Of a DNA stretch of 64,000 nucleotides, positions 38,560-47,166 are shown piece after piece (positions within the stretch are counted from its first letter, which is position 1; every line of letters starts with the position of its first letter). The notes under the pieces were generated by a model. It did no database searches, was not told the DNA's origin, and saw nothing but the letters and a program-made list of their open reading frames with translations. The position numbers and the translations under genes were made by a program. Source of the DNA: DASZTU01 sp035493835 (lineage in GTDB: Bacteria; Pseudomonadota; Alphaproteobacteria; Rhizobiales; Devosiaceae); the NCBI GenBank assembly GCA_035493835.1, contig DATJHO010000165.1, positions 1 through 64,000 of the forward strand, read 5' to 3'.

Positions 38560-39777
38560 CTACTGCGCCGCCTGCATCTTGACGACGTTATCGTGGCTGG
38601 GGGCGCTGGCGAGGAACTTCTTGATGTTGCGCGCCGCCTGCCGGATGCGCTGCTCGTTCTCGACGAGCGCCAGGCGCACATATTGATCGCCATATTCGCC
38701 GAAGCCCACGCCGGGCGCTACCGCCACGCCCGTCTCCTGGATGAGAAGCTTGGCGAACTCGAGCGAGCCCAGATGGGCATATTGGTGCGGGATCGGCGCC
38801 CAGACGAACATCGTCGCCTCGGGAGCAGGCAAGTGCCAGCCCACCCGGCCGAAACTCTCGACCATGACGTCGCGGCGCACCCGGTAGATGTCGCGCGCTT
38901 CCTCGACGCAGTCGTCCGGCCCATTGAGGGCGGCCACCGCTGCCACCTGGATCGGCGTGAACGCGCCATAGTCGAGATAGGATTTCACGCGCGTCAATGC
39001 CGCGATCAGCCGATCATTGCCCACCGCAAAGCCCACGCGCCACCCCGGCATCGAGTAGGTCTTGCTCATCGAGGTGAACTCGACGGTGATATCGATGGCG
39101 CCGGGGATCTGCAGCACGGATGGCGGCGGGTTGTTGTCGAAATAGATCTCAGAATAGGCGAGGTCCGAGAGGATGAAGATTTCGTGGTCTTTACAATACT
39201 TCACAACGTCCTTGTAAAAGTCGAGCGTTGCCACATAGGCGGTGGGGTTCGCCGGGTAGTTGAGGATCAACGCGATCGGCTTGGGGATCGAGTGCCGCAC
39301 GGCCCTGTCGAGCGTGCGCAAAAAATCCTCATTGGGTTCGGCCGGCATCGAGCGGACCACGCCGCCGGACATGATGAAGCCGAAGGCATGGATCGGATAG
39401 GTCGGATTGGGCACCAGCACCACGTCGCCCGGCGCGGTGATCGCCTGCGCCATGTTGGCGAACCCTTCCTTGGAGCCGAGCGTGGCCACCACCTGGGTAT
39501 TGGGGTTGAGCGTCACCCCGAAACGGCGCTCGTAGTAGGAGGCCTGGGCCTTGCGCAGGCCCGGGATGCCCCTTGAGGACGAGTAGCGGTGCGTTCGTGG
39601 GTCCTTCACCGTCTCCTTGAGCTTGTCGACGATATGCTGCGGGGTCGGCAGGTCGGGATTGCCCATGCCGAGGTCGATGATGTCGACACCTGCGGCGCGC
39701 GCCTTGGCCTTGATCGGGTTGATGTGCTCGAACACGTAAGGCGGCAGGCGGCGGATGCGGTGGAAATCTTCGCTCAT
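38560..39777 (-). CDS. alaC: Class I/II PLP-dependent aminotransferase, AlaC-like
   Basis: The 405-residue protein has the aminotransferase class I fold: DIIDLGMGNPDLPTP near residue 32, NYPANPTAYVA near residue 175 (substrate/cofactor Asn), the PLP-lysine motif SMSKTYSMPGWRVGF near residue 240, and a late RLALVENEQR arginine. AlaC enzymes convert glutamate and pyruvate to alanine and 2-oxoglutarate. In many Rhizobiales this gene sits just upstream of hom and glpX; here that pair is 22 kb away. Confidence 0.86.
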   Translation of the reverse strand: MSEDFHRIRRLPPYVFEHINPIKAKARAAGVDIIDLGMGNPDLPTPQHIVDKLKETVKDPRTHRYSSSRGIPGLRKAQASYYERRFGVTLNPNTQVVATLGSKEGFANMAQAITAPGDVVLVPNPTYPIHAFGFIMSGGVVRSMPAEPNEDFLRTLDRAVRHSIPKPIALILNYPANPTAYVATLDFYKDVVKYCKDHEIFILSDLAYSEIYFDNNPPPSVLQIPGAIDITVEFTSMSKTYSMPGWRVGFAVGNDRLIAALTRVKSYLDYGAFTPIQVAAVAALNGPDDCVEEARDIYRVRRDVMVESFGRVGWHLPAPEATMFVWAPIPHQYAHLGSLEFAKLLIQETGVAVAPGVGFGEYGDQYVRLALVENEQRIRQAARNIKKFLASAPSHDNVVKMQAAQ

Positions 39778-40212
39778 GGCTTCCTCGTGAGGCTTTTGCG
39801 CCCCGGTTCATCGCCGATCGGCGAGCTGCGCCGGAATCGGGGAAATGGAACGTCCGCAAGTATTGCGGAATTATGGTGTGAACTTGGTAAAGTGGCGTCA
39901 GCGCGCCGTCATCTGCCGCTCCTCCCGGCCGCATTGCAGCCCAGCGGGAGGAGCTAGATAGCGGCCCTTGACAGCCGCTTGCCGCCGCCCGACATCGGAG
40001 CACCGGCAACTACAAAGGTGTACGCGACTTGGGTTACGAGCAACACGGCTGTGGCCACCTGCGGCATCTCTATTGCCCTCATAGACCCGGTTTTGTAAGG
40101 AAAACTGGCGTAGTGGCGAGTTTTTTAAGCGCGCCGCATGGTAAAGTAAATGGCGGTAGCCGGCGTTTCGGCACGGGGCGGTGCATTGTCGGTGGGGCAG
40201 GATCAGGGCTTG
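39778..40212. other. Intergenic region between divergent aminotransferase and glycosyltransferase genes
   Basis: No supported gene is seen. A frame from 40150 continues into the glycosyltransferase but its first 21 codons look random. Promoters for both flanking genes must lie here. Confidence 0.5.
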
Positions 40213-41577
40213 ATGGCTAAGCGCATCGCGATCGCCACAGTTGGCACGCAGGGCGACGTCCAGCCTTACCTCGCGCTTGCTATCGCATTGCAAAAGCGAG
40301 GTTATTCGGTCGTCCTGGGGGCGCCGAACGATTTCGAGCAGCTGATCTCGGGCTACGGCATCGAGTTCCGCAGCCTCGGCGGCAGCATGCAGGAATTCCT
40401 GTCGCAGACCCGATTCGAAAATGCCATGTCGCAGTCGATGCTGATCAACGGCCCTGCCCTGCTGCGGCAGGGGCAATTGATTGTCGACACGGCCGCCCGC
40501 CTCGCCTGGGAGATGGCGCAGGGCGCCGACGCGATCATCGGCAACATGAACACCAGCTTCGTCATCGACATCGCCGAGGCGCTGAAGATCCCTGCGATCA
40601 TGTCGGCGCTGCAGCCGCTCAACACCACCAGCGAATTTCCGCTCTGCATGTATTACGGGCCGAGCTTCGGCCCGGCGCTGAACCGGCTCACCTACACCAC
40701 GATGACGGTGCAGCAGATCTATTACAACCTGCCGCGCAACCGGCTACGCCGCGAGCTAATGGGGCTGGAATCGCGCAAGAAGGGCGGCTTCTTCAAGGAC
40801 ACGCGCGGCGTCGCGCTGCCAACCCTCTACGCCTATTCCAGCCTTATTTCGCCACGGCCCCGCGACTGGCCAAAGAGCGCCATCGTCACCGGCTTCTGGA
40901 CGCTCGAGGACAGGAGCGAATGGCAGCCTTCGGAAGAGTTCCGAAGCTTTCTCGCGGCGGGAGAGGCCCCGGTCTATATCGGCTTCGGCTCGATGCCGTT
41001 CGGGGCGGAGCGCAATACGCAGATCCTCAAGGACGCCATGCGGCTGTGGGGCGGGCGGGCGATCGTTGCCCGGGGCTGGGGCGGGATCAACCCGAAAGAG
41101 CTGCCGCCGCAGGTATTTGCCATCGAGAAGGCGCCGCACGACAAGCTGTTCAAATATGTGCGGGCAGTCGTCCATCACGGCGGCGCCGGCACGACGGCTG
41201 CGGGCCTCCATCTCGGACGGCCGACCTTCATCGTGCCGCAGACCGTCGACCAGCCCTATTGGGGTCGGCGCGTCCACGAACTGGGCTGCGGCCCTAAGCC
41301 GGTGCGCCTGCGCCGGCTGACGGCAGAAATCCTCGCCGCCACGCTGGCCGACCTTTCGACCAACCCGTCGTATCAGCTTGCCGCCGAGGCGCTCGCCTCC
41401 CGGCTGAACAGCGAAGACGGCACTGACCGCGCCATCACGGTGATCGAGCGGGTGATGAACAATTTCGTTCCCGTCCAGCGCCGCAAGCCCCGGCTAATCC
41501 GGCCCAAGATCGTTCGCACAGTGCGGCGCGCGCGGACCACCAAGGCCGAAGCCCGCATTCCACCGGCCGCGGAGTAG
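40213..41577 (+). CDS. GT1-family glycosyltransferase (UGT / sterol-glucosyltransferase-like)
   Basis: The 454-residue protein has the GT-B fold of GT1 enzymes. The N-terminal motif is IAIATVGTQGDVQPYLALA, and the donor-binding region near residues 320-360 reads IEKAPHDKLFKYVRAVVHHG then GAGTTAAGLHLGRPTFIVP. This resembles bacterial glycosyltransferases acting on lipids or macrolide-like products. The last 45 residues form a basic Arg/Lys-rich tail. The acceptor is unknown. No glycan genes are adjacent. Confidence 0.83.
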   Translation: MAKRIAIATVGTQGDVQPYLALAIALQKRGYSVVLGAPNDFEQLISGYGIEFRSLGGSMQEFLSQTRFENAMSQSMLINGPALLRQGQLIVDTAARLAWEMAQGADAIIGNMNTSFVIDIAEALKIPAIMSALQPLNTTSEFPLCMYYGPSFGPALNRLTYTTMTVQQIYYNLPRNRLRRELMGLESRKKGGFFKDTRGVALPTLYAYSSLISPRPRDWPKSAIVTGFWTLEDRSEWQPSEEFRSFLAAGEAPVYIGFGSMPFGAERNTQILKDAMRLWGGRAIVARGWGGINPKELPPQVFAIEKAPHDKLFKYVRAVVHHGGAGTTAAGLHLGRPTFIVPQTVDQPYWGRRVHELGCGPKPVRLRRLTAEILAATLADLSTNPSYQLAAEALASRLNSEDGTDRAITVIERVMNNFVPVQRRKPRLIRPKIVRTVRRARTTKAEARIPPAAE

Positions 41578-41621
41578 CTGGTCCTGACAGGGCGGATGGC
41601 GATGCCTATCCTCCCCCACGG

Positions 41622-41723
41622 CGTCATTCCGGCGAAAGCCGGAATCCAGTACGCCCAGCGCCAGCGGTGAATTCGCAGTGCCACAGCGTCACCGAGTACT
41701 GGATCCCGGCGTCCGCCGGGACG
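41622..41723. repeat. Inverted REP-like repeat pair
   Basis: CGTCATTCCGGCGAAAGCCGGAATCCAGTAC begins at 41622 and its inverted relative, GAGTACTGGATCCCGGCG followed by TCCGCCGGGACG, ends at 41723. Each half has its own hairpin, and the halves face each other across about 40 bp. This is typical of REP-like doublets found in intergenic regions. Confidence 0.7.
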
Positions 41724-41805
41724 TGCTGTTAGGCCCCATCACGCCCCACAAAGCCTTGGAATCGCAGAAAAGCAGGCCCCAATACCCCTGCACTGCCTTC
41801 GCGGC

Positions 41806-41840
41806 CCCTAAATGCCCCGGCTCGTCCGGGGCATTTAGGG
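41806..41840. repeat. Perfect 15-bp hairpin
   Basis: CCCTAAATGCCCCGG (41806-41820) and CCGGGGCATTTAGGG (41826-41840) are perfect inverted copies around CTCGT. There is no T-run. It may help end transcription between converging genes or be another mobile palindrome. Confidence 0.8.
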
Positions 41841-41957
41841 CAACGTGCACGGCGGCGCCTCGGACCCTGGATTGCCCGGACAAGCCGGGCGATGACGGTG
41901 CTCGAGGCAAGGCACCGCTTGGCAGCAAAAGCCGAGCCGTAGGTCAGTCCAATAGCG

Positions 41958-43328
41958 CTACCGCCAGATGCTGAGGATCGCCGCGGCAACCGCGAACACG
42001 GCGGCGACGCCCATGCTAAGGCCGAGATTGTAGCTCGCCGTCAGGCCGAAAATGATCGCCGCCATCGCCGCGCCGACCGATTGACCCGTGAGCCGCGCCG
42101 TAGACTGCATGCCGCTGGCGCCGCCGCTGCGGTTACGCGGGGCGCTGCTGAACATCACCTTGTTGTTCGGCGATTGGAACAGGCCAAAGCCGGCCCCGGT
42201 AACGGCGAGACGCAGGACGATGTCCCAGATCGCGGCATGCGCCGGCAGGACGGCAACCGAGGCCAGGCCCAGCGCGAAGATCAGCGAGCCGATGCCGCTG
42301 ATCCTGGCACCCGACCAGCGCTCGCTGAGCCGCGCCGAAATCGGCGCCGCGATCGCGGTTGCCACGGGCCATGGCGTCATCAGCAGCCCGGTTTCGACGT
42401 CGCTATATCCCAGCCCGTGGATGAAGAAAAAGGGCAGCGATACGGTCGCCAGCATCTGCGCCGAAAACGAGGTGACGGAGGCAATGATCGAGAGCCGGAA
42501 CGGCTTTATGCGCAGGAGGTCGAGCGGCAGCATCGGCACTTCGAGGGCGTATTGCCGGCGCACGAAGAACACCCCGGCAATCACCGCAAGAAGGATCTGC
42601 ACCGCTGGAACCCACCACGGGATGCTGGTGGTGCCGATGCTGCTCAGGCCGGAAATCAGGGGCCCCAGTGTCAGCGCATTGAGGGCAGCGCTCGCCAGAT
42701 CGAAGCGGCGACCACTGGCTGGGGTTTGCGGCAGCGTGAATCGGCCGACCAGCAATCCCAGAACGCCGAGCGGGACATTGATGAGGAACAACCAGTGCCA
42801 GGTGGTGACGGCCAGGATGGCGGCGGCAATGGTCGGACCGGCCGCGCCGGAAACCGCCACTATCATTGCAATGCCCGCAATGCCGCGGCCGAGATGCTTG
42901 GACGGCATGATGAAGCGGACGAGGGCGGTGGAAATGCTCATCAGCCCGGCCCCGCCGATCCCCTGCAGGATGCGGGCAGACGTGAGCATGGGGATCGAAG
43001 TGGAATAGGCACAGAGCAACGAAGCGAGCCCGAAGATCAGCAGACCGGCGGTGAAAACCTTCTTGAACCCGACAGCTTCGCCGATTGCCGACATCGGCAG
43101 CAGGGCGACGACGACGGCCAATTGGTAGCCGGTGACGATCCAGATCGACTCGGCGGCCGTGGCGTGCTGGTCGAGTGCGATCGAGGGCAGCGCCACGTTG
43201 ACGATAGTGCCATCGAGCACCGCCATGACGATGCCCAGCGCGACCGTGAGGAACGCAAGCGTGCGGACGGGATTGGGCAGACCGTCAGACTGATCGACGG
43301 CCGCTGGAGCGGTTGTGGCAACGGTCAT
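41958..43328 (-). CDS. MFS multidrug exporter, DHA2 (EmrB-like) type
   Basis: The 456-residue protein has about 13-14 hydrophobic segments. Helix 1 carries LDGTIVNVALPSIA, the motif of the 14-helix DHA2 drug:H+ antiporters, and ARILQGIGGAGLM follows near residue 110. Its C-terminus is short. The substrate is unknown. No membrane-fusion partner is adjacent, so it may act alone in the inner membrane. Confidence 0.88.
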   Translation of the reverse strand: MTVATTAPAAVDQSDGLPNPVRTLAFLTVALGIVMAVLDGTIVNVALPSIALDQHATAAESIWIVTGYQLAVVVALLPMSAIGEAVGFKKVFTAGLLIFGLASLLCAYSTSIPMLTSARILQGIGGAGLMSISTALVRFIMPSKHLGRGIAGIAMIVAVSGAAGPTIAAAILAVTTWHWLFLINVPLGVLGLLVGRFTLPQTPASGRRFDLASAALNALTLGPLISGLSSIGTTSIPWWVPAVQILLAVIAGVFFVRRQYALEVPMLPLDLLRIKPFRLSIIASVTSFSAQMLATVSLPFFFIHGLGYSDVETGLLMTPWPVATAIAAPISARLSERWSGARISGIGSLIFALGLASVAVLPAHAAIWDIVLRLAVTGAGFGLFQSPNNKVMFSSAPRNRSGGASGMQSTARLTGQSVGAAMAAIIFGLTASYNLGLSMGVAAVFAVAAAILSIWR

Positions 43329-43483
43329 CTAAAATTCTTTGAACGTGAAAATGGGGGGACTGTGCGGAGCTTTTTTTGCTTAGGCCTGAGTGGCAATGGT
43401 GGCAAGCCGATGTGTCGAGGATCGCCGGATTGTGAGCGCCCGGGGCTGCTGGCCACAGCCTGATCCGGGCGGGCGGAAGCAGG

Positions 43484-43588
43484 AACAACCCCCACCCGGC
43501 TGCCGCCACCCTCCCCTCAGGGCTTGTGGCACGGCGGTGCACCATCGTCTCCCTTCCCCTTGAGGGGAGGGTTGGTGGGGATTGTTTT
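43484..43588. repeat. Inverted repeat related to 36956-37014, with a central insertion
   Basis: Ends AACAACCCCC and GGGGATTGTTTT, and the CGGCTGCCGCCACCCTCCCCTC inner arm, match the element at 36956. Here the centre is enlarged by about 45 bp that includes TGTGGCACGGCG (43525-43536), also present twice near 10804-10866. It is non-coding. Confidence 0.75.
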
Positions 43589-43616
43589 GATTTAATTCAG
43601 GCCGGCAGGAAACGCG

Positions 43617-44264
43617 CTAACCCCGCCCCCGGCTGAAGCTGAAGAGGCCGCCGACAAGCAGCGGCAGGAAAATCGCGATGCCGATCGCCGGTAGCATGTC
43701 CGCCGGGTCGGGACGAAACCAGGCGACGGCCGCCAGCCCTGCCCCAGCAACGATGAAGAGAACCCCGGTCAGGCGATGCGTCGCGGCCCAGTTGCCCGGG
43801 TCCTTCAGCGTCCAGGGCAGCCGAACGCCGGCATAGGCGTTGGGCTGCGACCTGGGCAGGACGTTGCCGAGAACGATGAGCAGCGTGGCCACGCCAAAGG
43901 CCACGATGCGCACCATGTCGATGTCGGAGCCGACCCCGATCAGAATCAGCGAAAATTCGAGCGCAGCAAGGAGGCCGAGAAGAACGAGCAGCATAGCCTC
44001 GGAAATGTGGCGGCCGGGCTCGACTTGCTCCACCGGCGCAAATTGCCCGATGGCCGCGAAGACGCCGGTCAGCACCAGCCCTATGGCCGGAAAAACCAGC
44101 AGCGCTTCGTTCCGCGGCCAGACCTGATCCGGTCTCCCGTCCAGGCCCCAATGCACGGGGAGCCCGATAGCCGCCGGGATCTTCACGAAGGCGACCGCCG
44201 TAATGGCGACCAGCACGCCGAACAGGGTCAGGTGCAGCCGGGTAACGAGAGGCTTACGGTCCAT
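43617..44264 (-). CDS. SdpI-like membrane protein (DUF1648 and SdpI domains)
   Basis: The 215-residue protein has about six membrane helices. The first is followed by KIPAAIGLPVHWGLDGRPDQ, the DUF1648 signature, and the C-terminal half has NAYAGVRLPWTLKDPGNWAATHR, the SdpI signature. In Bacillus subtilis SdpI protects against the SdpC toxin and pairs with the ArsR-type repressor SdpR. Here too an ArsR-type gene precedes it, overlapping by 11 nt. No toxin gene is seen nearby, so an immunity role is not established. Confidence 0.83.
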   Translation of the reverse strand: MDRKPLVTRLHLTLFGVLVAITAVAFVKIPAAIGLPVHWGLDGRPDQVWPRNEALLVFPAIGLVLTGVFAAIGQFAPVEQVEPGRHISEAMLLVLLGLLAALEFSLILIGVGSDIDMVRIVAFGVATLLIVLGNVLPRSQPNAYAGVRLPWTLKDPGNWAATHRLTGVLFIVAGAGLAAVAWFRPDPADMLPAIGIAIFLPLLVGGLFSFSRGRG

Positions 44265-44529
44265 TGTCGCTGTCCTTGAGCGCCACCAGGCTGGCGATCG
44301 CATCTTCCAGAATGGCGGCGTTGAGTTGATAGATGAGGCTCGTTCCCTGCCGATCGGCCGTAACCAGCTCAGCCTGCTTCAGCTTGTTGAAGTGCGAGGA
44401 AAGCGTCGGCTTGGTCAGGGCAAAATGGCCGGCGATGGCCCCGGCACTGAGTGGCCCTTCCCGCAGCAGCCGCAGGATTTTGCGCCGGGCCGGGTGGGCC
44501 AGCGCTTCGAACACGGCATTGACGCTCAT
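44254..44529 (-). CDS. ArsR-family (SdpR-like) repressor
   Basis: The 91-residue protein begins MSVNAVFEALAHPARRKILR and continues through the winged helix (SAGAIAGHFALTKPTLSSHF), with no metal-binding cysteines. This is typical of SdpR-type autorepressors. The start at 44529 gives the family length. An in-frame start at 44592 would overlap a CTAATTAG palindrome at 44561-44568 that could be the operator. The overlap with the SdpI-like gene shows coupled expression. Confidence 0.8.
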   Translation of the reverse strand: MSVNAVFEALAHPARRKILRLLREGPLSAGAIAGHFALTKPTLSSHFNKLKQAELVTADRQGTSLIYQLNAAILEDAIASLVALKDSDNGP

Positions 44530-44590
44530 GGTCGGCACCCAGTCGATATTCGTAACATCTCTAATTAGGGCATTGGCGAACCTATAAGGC

Positions 44591-44620
44591 AAAAAAATGG
44601 GGCCGATGATCCGGCCCCAT
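44591..44620 (-). terminator. Terminator of the rplM-rpsI operon
   Basis: On the minus strand, ATGGGGCCG and CGGCCCCAT form a 9-bp stem (44597-44620) followed by seven T residues (44591-44597 region). It lies about 70 nt after the rpsI stop. Confidence 0.9.
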
Positions 44621-44691
44621 CACTAATCAATGATCGAAGCGTTGAACGCGGCGGCAAGCGTGGCACCCCACCCTTGCCGATCGCGCCAAAA

Positions 44692-45168
44692 TTAGCGCTT
44701 CGAGAACTGGAACGACCGGCGGGCCTTGGCCTTGCCGTACTTCTTGCGTTCGACCACGCGGCTGTCGCGCGTCAGGAAGCCGCCCTTCTTGAGCACGTCG
44801 CGAAGCTCGGGCTCGAAATAGGTCAGCGCCTTGGAGATGCCGTGACGCACCGCGCCGGCCTGGCCGGAAAGACCGCCGCCGGCGACAGTCGCCACCACGT
44901 CGTACTGGTCCTTGCGGGCCGCAGCGACGATGGGCTGCTGCAGAATCATCTGCAGCACGGGACGGGCGAAAAAGGCCTCGAATTCCTTGCCATTGACGGT
45001 GATCTTGCCGTTACCCGGCTTGATCCAGACGCGGGCGATGGCGTTCTTGCGCTTGCCCGTGGCATAAGCGCGCCCCTGGTCGTCGAGCTTTTGCACATGG
45101 ACCGGGGCGGCGGGTGCCGCCGGCGCGACCGTCGAAAGCTGCTCGAGCGAGTTGATGGTGTCGGCCAT
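44692..45168 (-). CDS. rpsI: 30S ribosomal protein S9
   Basis: The 158-residue protein has the S9 core: YATGKRKNAIARVWIKPG near residue 35, GGLSGQAGAVRHGISKAL near residue 100, and the conserved C-terminal end KYGKAKARRSFQFSKR that reaches into the ribosomal P site. It starts with an ATG two bases after the rplM stop and is preceded by GGTGG. The N-terminal Ala/Pro extension of about 30 residues is common in Rhizobiales. Confidence 0.97.
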   Translation of the reverse strand: MADTINSLEQLSTVAPAAPAAPVHVQKLDDQGRAYATGKRKNAIARVWIKPGNGKITVNGKEFEAFFARPVLQMILQQPIVAAARKDQYDVVATVAGGGLSGQAGAVRHGISKALTYFEPELRDVLKKGGFLTRDSRVVERKKYGKAKARRSFQFSKR

Positions 45169-45170
45169 TA

Positions 45171-45635
45171 TCAATCCACCTTGACGTTCTTGGTGTTCAT
45201 CGACCCGACGTCGACGGTGACCGGTTGCTGCGCCACGTGCGGGTGCTCGGCACCGGCATAGACGCGGAGATTGCTGAGCTGCTGGCGGCCGAGCGGCCCA
45301 CGCGGCAGCATGCGGCGGACGGCGTTCTCGACGACGCGCTCAGGGTGCTGCCCCTCGAGCAACTGACGCTGGGTGCGATCCTTGATGCCGCCCGGATGGC
45401 CGGTGTGCCAGAAGAAGCGGCGCTGATCGAGCTTGCGGCCGGTGAGCTTCACCTTGCCGGCATTGATGACGATCACGTTGTCGCCCATGTCCATGTGCGG
45501 GGTGAAGGTCGGCAGGTGCTTTCCGCGCAGGCGCATCGCGACGATGGACGCGAGACGGCCCACGACCAGATTCTCAGCGTCGATCAAGACCCACTTCTTC
45601 TCGATCTCGCTCGGTTTGGCCGAGTAGGTTGTCAT
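45171..45635 (-). CDS. rplM: 50S ribosomal protein L13
   Basis: The 154-residue protein has L13 motifs WVLIDAENLVVGRLAS, HMDMGDNVIVINAGKVKLTG near residue 48 and AVRRMLPRGPLGRQQLSNLR near residue 105. It is an early-assembling large-subunit protein. The start at 45635 gives the normal length. It is first in the rplM-rpsI operon; a promoter should lie in the 120 bp upstream, where two palindromes occur. Confidence 0.97.
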   Translation of the reverse strand: MTTYSAKPSEIEKKWVLIDAENLVVGRLASIVAMRLRGKHLPTFTPHMDMGDNVIVINAGKVKLTGRKLDQRRFFWHTGHPGGIKDRTQRQLLEGQHPERVVENAVRRMLPRGPLGRQQLSNLRVYAGAEHPHVAQQPVTVDVGSMNTKNVKVD

Positions 45636-45758
45636 GTTGAAGGTTCCGATTTCGAACTCGATGCGCAAATCGCATCAAATGGTGGCACTCCGTTACAGAG
45701 CACCCACACAAACGTCAAGCATAAAGATAAAGACGTGCGATCTCAAGGACTTAGGATA

Positions 45759-45799
45759 GCGGTATTTTAATACCGCACATCGTGGTATTATATTACCGC
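45759..45799. promoter_or_regulatory. Two similar 18-bp palindromes upstream of rplM
   Basis: GCGGTATTTTAATACCGC (45759-45776) and GTGGTATTATATTACCGC (45782-45799) share the pattern GyGGTA-N6-TACCGC and begin 23 bp apart. They lie 124-164 bp before the rplM start. The second overlaps the last codons of ctaA. This arrangement suggests a repressor or activator binding as paired dimers. No T-run follows on either strand. Confidence 0.6.
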
Positions 45800-46854
45800 A
45801 ATCGCGAAAGGTCGGCCAGATAGGCCATCACCGTGCCGGCGAGGATGAAGGCGACCGCCTGGTGCGCCACCGCCAGATTGATCTCGACCACCGACATCAA
45901 GGTGGAAATGCCGAGCAGCACCTGCAGCACGATCACGGCGCTCACCCGCAACAGCCACACATTGACCCCGGCAAAGCCCACCGTGCGGGACTGCCGCCAC
46001 AACAACAGCGCGGTCAGGATCACGATGACATAGGCGATCATCCGGTGGTCGAACTGCACCGTTTCGGCATTTTCGAAGATATTCCGCCACAGGGGATCCA
46101 TCGCCGCGAGGCCGCCGGGGATGAGACTGCCATCCATCAGCGGCCAGGTATTGTAGGAGCTGCCGGCATGCAGGCCCGCAACGAAGGCCCCTGCCCCGAT
46201 CTGTACGAAAACGAGTGCGAGCAGCACCACGATCGGCCAGCGCGCGGTGCGGGTAGCGCCGACGTCGTGGGTCTTGGGGTGAAGCGTGCGGGCAACCCAG
46301 ACCAGGGCGAGAAACAGCACAAGCGCCGTGCAGAGATGGGTCGCCAGCCGATACTGCGAGACCGAGGTCAGGTTTTCGAGGCCGGAGGACACCATCCACC
46401 AGCCAACGACCCCCTGCAGGCCGCCCGCCACCCACAGCATCGCCAAGGGTCCCGCGAGCTTCCAGCTGAAACGGCGCTGGATCAGGAACACCAAAAAGGG
46501 CACCGCGAAGGCCAGCCCGATCAGGCGGCCCAGCAGCCGGTGAATCCATTCCGGCCAGAAGATGGTTTTGAACCCCTCCAGCGTCATGTTCGGATTGTCG
46601 ACGGAGTATTGCGGGATGAGCTTGTAGTGATCGAACTCGGCCTGCCAGGCCGCCTCGTTCAGCGGCGGAATGACACCCGAAATCGGCTGCCAGCTGGTGA
46701 TCGAGAGCCCCGAGCCGGTCAGCCGGGTAACGCCGCCGATCACCACCATCGCCAGCACCAGCAGGGCGATGCAATAAAGCCATATGCGCACAGGTCGCAG
46801 CCGATCGGCCTCCACGCGGGTGGTAATGCTGCGTCCGATATCGATGCTGGTCAT
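45793..46854 (-). CDS. ctaA: Haem A synthase
   Basis: The 353-residue inner-membrane protein has eight hydrophobic segments and the haem-ligand regions of the COX15/CtaA family: GGVTRLTGSGLSITSW near residue 40, EWIHRLLGRLIGLAF near residue 102, QYRLATHLCTALVLF, FDHRMIAYVIVI near residue 267 and VEINLAVAHQAVAF near residue 325. It oxidises haem O to haem A for aa3-type cytochrome oxidase. It appears to be transcribed separately from rplM. Confidence 0.95.
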   Translation of the reverse strand: MTSIDIGRSITTRVEADRLRPVRIWLYCIALLVLAMVVIGGVTRLTGSGLSITSWQPISGVIPPLNEAAWQAEFDHYKLIPQYSVDNPNMTLEGFKTIFWPEWIHRLLGRLIGLAFAVPFLVFLIQRRFSWKLAGPLAMLWVAGGLQGVVGWWMVSSGLENLTSVSQYRLATHLCTALVLFLALVWVARTLHPKTHDVGATRTARWPIVVLLALVFVQIGAGAFVAGLHAGSSYNTWPLMDGSLIPGGLAAMDPLWRNIFENAETVQFDHRMIAYVIVILTALLLWRQSRTVGFAGVNVWLLRVSAVIVLQVLLGISTLMSVVEINLAVAHQAVAFILAGTVMAYLADLSRLR

Positions 46855-46940
46855 GATCTTGGTGTCCGTCTGTCCAAACGCGTGTTAACGACAGGCCCGG
46901 CCGCTTGGCAACGGGTTATATCTCATTGCAGGATCATGTG

Positions 46941-47150
46941 ATGACCCAGAGCACGAGAAAACTGCTTGGCACGGTACTGACGCTGATCGTGCTGGTGGTC
47001 TATGCCGCGTTGGCGACAGCCATCTACATGCAGTTCCTGACCGGCGCGCCGACCTGGGCGCTGCTGATCTATTTCGCTGTCGCGGGCCTGTGCTGGGCAG
47101 CGCCGATTTCCCTCGTCATTCGCTGGATGGCAAGGCCGGACCCGCGGTGA
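46941..47150 (+). CDS. DUF2842 family small membrane protein
   Basis: The 69-residue protein has two membrane helices and the pattern of DUF2842: TRKLLGTVLTLIVLVVYAAL at the start and FAVAGLCWAAPISLVIRWMA at the end. The family is confined to alphaproteobacteria, has no known role, and often lies beside ctaA or other respiratory genes, as here, where it is divergent from ctaA. AGGA precedes the ATG at 46941. Confidence 0.82.
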   Translation: MTQSTRKLLGTVLTLIVLVVYAALATAIYMQFLTGAPTWALLIYFAVAGLCWAAPISLVIRWMARPDPR

Positions 47151-47166
47151 CGGCGACGGCTCAGCC

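Larger units (their letters stand above)
41578..41957. other. Intergenic region filled with palindromic repeats
   Basis: The 380-nt gap holds no gene. It contains the inverted pair at 41622-41723, the perfect hairpin at 41806-41840, and a further short palindrome (GCCCGGACAAGCCGGGC) near 41874. The glycosyltransferase and DHA2 genes converge on it. Confidence 0.65.

Noticed and set aside
42081..43463. 460-codon plus-strand frame opposite the DHA2 exporter
   Set aside because: It is the antisense shadow of a clear membrane transporter; composition is Gln/Arg/Asp-rich and without motifs.
45759..45799. Palindromes upstream of rplM as a ctaA terminator
   Set aside because: On the minus strand the hairpin is not followed by a T-run, and a second similar palindrome of the same length suggests protein binding instead.
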